Assembly (NCBI GenBank): GCA_963775575.1
Contig: CAVZJG010000003.1
Span: 310,001 to 374,000 of the forward strand
Direction: 5' to 3'
Length of the DNA stretch: 64,000 bases
Source of the DNA: Roseiarcus sp963775575
Lineage (GTDB): Bacteria > Pseudomonadota > Alphaproteobacteria > Rhizobiales > Beijerinckiaceae
The position numbers were made by a program, and so were the translations under genes. The notes beneath the pieces were generated by a model. That model had not been told where the DNA came from, made no database searches, and worked only from the letters and a program-made list of their open reading frames with translations. How positions within the stretch are numbered: the first letter of the stretch is position 1; the number at the start of each line of letters is the position of its first letter. Positions 62,678-64,000 of this stretch are shown here, piece by piece.

Positions 62678-62890
62678 TCAGTTCGGATCGTAAACGACGA
62701 TCAGGTTCGTCTTGCCGAGCTCGCGCGCGATCTCGCTCAAGCCGCGATAGCCTTTCCTCGGTTGGTCGTGTCCCGCCACGTGGTGTAGCCCGACGGGAGC
62801 AAACCGCTCGCTCGCTACGGCGCAATGGAGAGCGCGCTTCGTGAGCGGCTTGCTCCCCCCTGCTACGCCACCGCCCGGGATACGACCGCG
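62678..62890 (-). pseudogene. Orphan toxin-tip-like C-terminal fragment
   Basis: An open frame of 70 codons without a start codon: RGRIPGGGVAGGSKPLTKRA, then ALHCAVASERFAPVGLHHVA, GHDQPRKGYRGLSEIARELG and KTNLIVVYDPN, then TGA. It lies just before the Imm52-like gene in the position that a toxin C-terminus has before its immunity gene, and follows the DUF1436-like immunity gene. Such start-less tips, displaced by newer toxin cassettes, are known in CDI and Rhs loci. I do not recognise the toxin family. Confidence 0.45.
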
Positions 62891-62989
62891 TCAAACCTCG
62901 TCAACGAGACATCTCGCAGTGCAAGGGCGGAAAGATACCTCCAGCGCCAACCCATGCGCGACGGCTCTCATAGAGACGAGACGACCGAG

Positions 62990-63487
62990 CTACTCGCAAC
63001 GGTCCAAGGCCAGTCTCAGCGCCGCGCCCGCCGCAGCCGCGTCCGTCGTCGCCGGAATGACGACGTTGCTATCCGGCGAGAGCCACTTCCATTGTTCTGT
63101 TTTGAGGCGCTTATGCGGCTGAATCGAAATCTTGCCCTCCGACCTCTCGGCCCGACACCAATCCATATTCTTGTAGGCCTCGCGTTTGGTCTTGTAGCCG
63201 TAGCGGCGCATGAAATCCTGCTGCCAATTCCGATACAATTGCGTATAGCGCGGCCATTCGAAGAATTGAGACTCGTCGGGCGGCCAGATGAAGCGGCTCT
63301 TCTCCAGACACTCGAGAAGCGCCCGCCCCAGTTCCTCGTCGGTCGCATCCGGCGCCAGATAGATCACGTAGCCTTCGTCATCGCGCTGGATAATGCGGTA
63401 TCCGGACAGCGGCTCGACCGAGATGCCTCTGTCGGTCCGGTTGATGTCAGCCCACTGCGCGAAGGGCAAACGGTCGGTCGACGTCAT
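62990..63487 (-). CDS. CDI immunity protein (DUF1436-like)
   Basis: A 165-residue protein. ATG 63487 overlaps the toxin stop (ATGA), so it is translated with the toxin gene. Features: GYRIIQRDDEGYVIYLAPDA, LLECLEKSRFIWPPDESQFF, YGYKTKREAYKNMDWCRAER, KISIQPHKRLKTEQWKWLSP and VVIPATTDAAAAGAALRLAL. This is the contact-dependent growth inhibition immunity type (DUF1436). It should bind and block the adjacent nuclease domain in the producer's cytoplasm. An upstream start at 63562 would lie inside the toxin gene and is rejected. Confidence 0.78.
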   Translation of the reverse strand: MTSTDRLPFAQWADINRTDRGISVEPLSGYRIIQRDDEGYVIYLAPDATDEELGRALLECLEKSRFIWPPDESQFFEWPRYTQLYRNWQQDFMRRYGYKTKREAYKNMDWCRAERSEGKISIQPHKRLKTEQWKWLSPDSNVVIPATTDAAAAGAALRLALDRCE

Positions 63488-64000
63488 TCTCTGATCCTTG
63501 TGATTATGACCCAAACGTCGCGCTCTCTGGCATAGCGTATCGCCGCAAAGAGATAGCGCCACTGCGTCGGAGAGGTATATTCGGGAATGGCAAGTTGAAT
63601 TGTCCTCGACTCTATCTTCGTAGAATCTACGTCAATAGCCGCACCAGGCTCATAGTCCGCGGCGGCGTCGACGTAACCCTTCATTCGCCAGTAAATGCTC
63701 TGCGGATTCTTGATATAGCTCACGCTCAGCGTGTTCAGGGTCTTGGCGCTGATGGCTTCGCCCGTAGTCTTGATAAACTCGTCGAACGTTTTAGATGTCG
63801 GCGGCAATGTCGTGGCTTCAGGATTCTGCTTTTCGATATAGCCCTCAAGCGGGTCGCCCTGATCCTTTATGCCTCCCTTCCAGTCGATCCCGATCTCACT
63901 ATTATCGACAATTCCGCCGAGTCCCTCGACCTCCTTGGGCGCCTCAGCGAGCGCCGCAGGCTCGATTTCGACCTTCGGCTCCGCAGAGAACCGCACGCGC
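63484..64000 (-). CDS. CdiA-like polymorphic toxin, C-terminal nuclease domain, cut by window edge
   Basis: At least 171 residues, open to the right edge, so only the toxin tip of a probably very large exoprotein is seen. The visible part: GIDWKGGIKDQGDPLEGYIE, KQNPEATTLPPTSKTFDEFI, GEAISAKTLNTLSVSYIKNP, KGYVDAAADYEPGAAIDVDS and TIQLAIPEYTSPTQWRYLFA. This matches the CdiA C-terminal endonuclease/tRNase-type toxin domain found just before DUF1436 immunity genes. The stop overlaps the immunity start by 4 bases. The filamentous part and its transporter must lie beyond 64000. Confidence 0.8.
   Translation of the reverse strand, partial: RVRFSAEPKVEIEPAALAEAPKEVEGLGGIVDNSEIGIDWKGGIKDQGDPLEGYIEKQNPEATTLPPTSKTFDEFIKTTGEAISAKTLNTLSVSYIKNPQSIYWRMKGYVDAAADYEPGAAIDVDSTKIESRTIQLAIPEYTSPTQWRYLFAAIRYARERDVWVIITRIRE

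Overview
The window is GC-rich DNA typical of an alphaproteobacterium of the order Hyphomicrobiales. Supporting features are the Mg-type HemB, the DUF2842 protein, the GumC/ExoY-style exopolysaccharide genes, the SoxA/SoxG sarcosine oxidase subunits, the arginyltransferase-like Bpt and the PPi-type phosphofructokinase. A Methylocystaceae/Beijerinckiaceae-type host would fit, but the genus is not proven by the sequence. No rRNA, tRNA or CRISPR array was seen.

Layout. 1-2.3 kb: a CLC channel running off the left edge and two small proteins. 2.4-13.8 kb: an exopolysaccharide locus (polysaccharide deacetylase, CelD-type acyltransferase, GumC/Wzc-like co-polymerase with a decayed kinase domain, Wza-like lipoprotein, GT4 glycosyltransferase, ExoY/WcaJ-type initiating transferase, Wzy-like polymerase/ligase, methyltransferase). 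13.8-20.2 kb: VOC protein, aminotransferase, a string of toxin-antitoxin or TA-like genes, and hemB. 20.6-28.2 kb: a probably acquired sugar operon (LacI operator, decayed and intact substrate-binding proteins, two permeases, LacI regulator, GH127 glycosidase, hisG) with no ATPase gene. 28.5-35.6 kb: a LivH-like permease with a lipoprotein head, VapBC, an RDD protein, Bpt, and soxG/soxA without soxB/soxD. 35.6-39.7 kb: a hairpin-rich spacer, a DUF4062-NTPase-TPR protein and YefM-YoeB. 40-45 kb: trypsin-like protease, FolD coupled to a lone MNT nucleotidyltransferase, inositol monophosphatase and ThiL. 45-48 kb: a second DUF4160/DUF2442 pair, direct repeats, a purine-rich tandem repeat and tyrS. 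48-60.4 kb: AsmA-like giant protein, Bcp, M23 peptidase, Na+/H+ antiporter, PPi-PFK and dnaE. 60.4-64 kb: an immunity-gene array behind the C-terminal toxin domain of a CdiA-like polymorphic toxin that runs off the right edge.

Two themes recur. First, conflict and addiction genes are unusually dense: three complete TA pairs, two DUF4160/DUF2442 pairs, four orphan or decayed TA genes, a STAND-type NTPase and a contact-dependent-inhibition tail. Second, at least five genes (SDR, DUF4160, the TPR NTPase, tyrS, the AsmA-like gene) are each split by one indel. This includes tyrS, which is normally essential, so sequencing or assembly error must be separated from real decay. The most striking non-coding signal is a 128-bp nested palindrome present twice (5.8 and 42.7 kb), whose inner GAA-capped stem differs between copies by compensatory base-pair changes.
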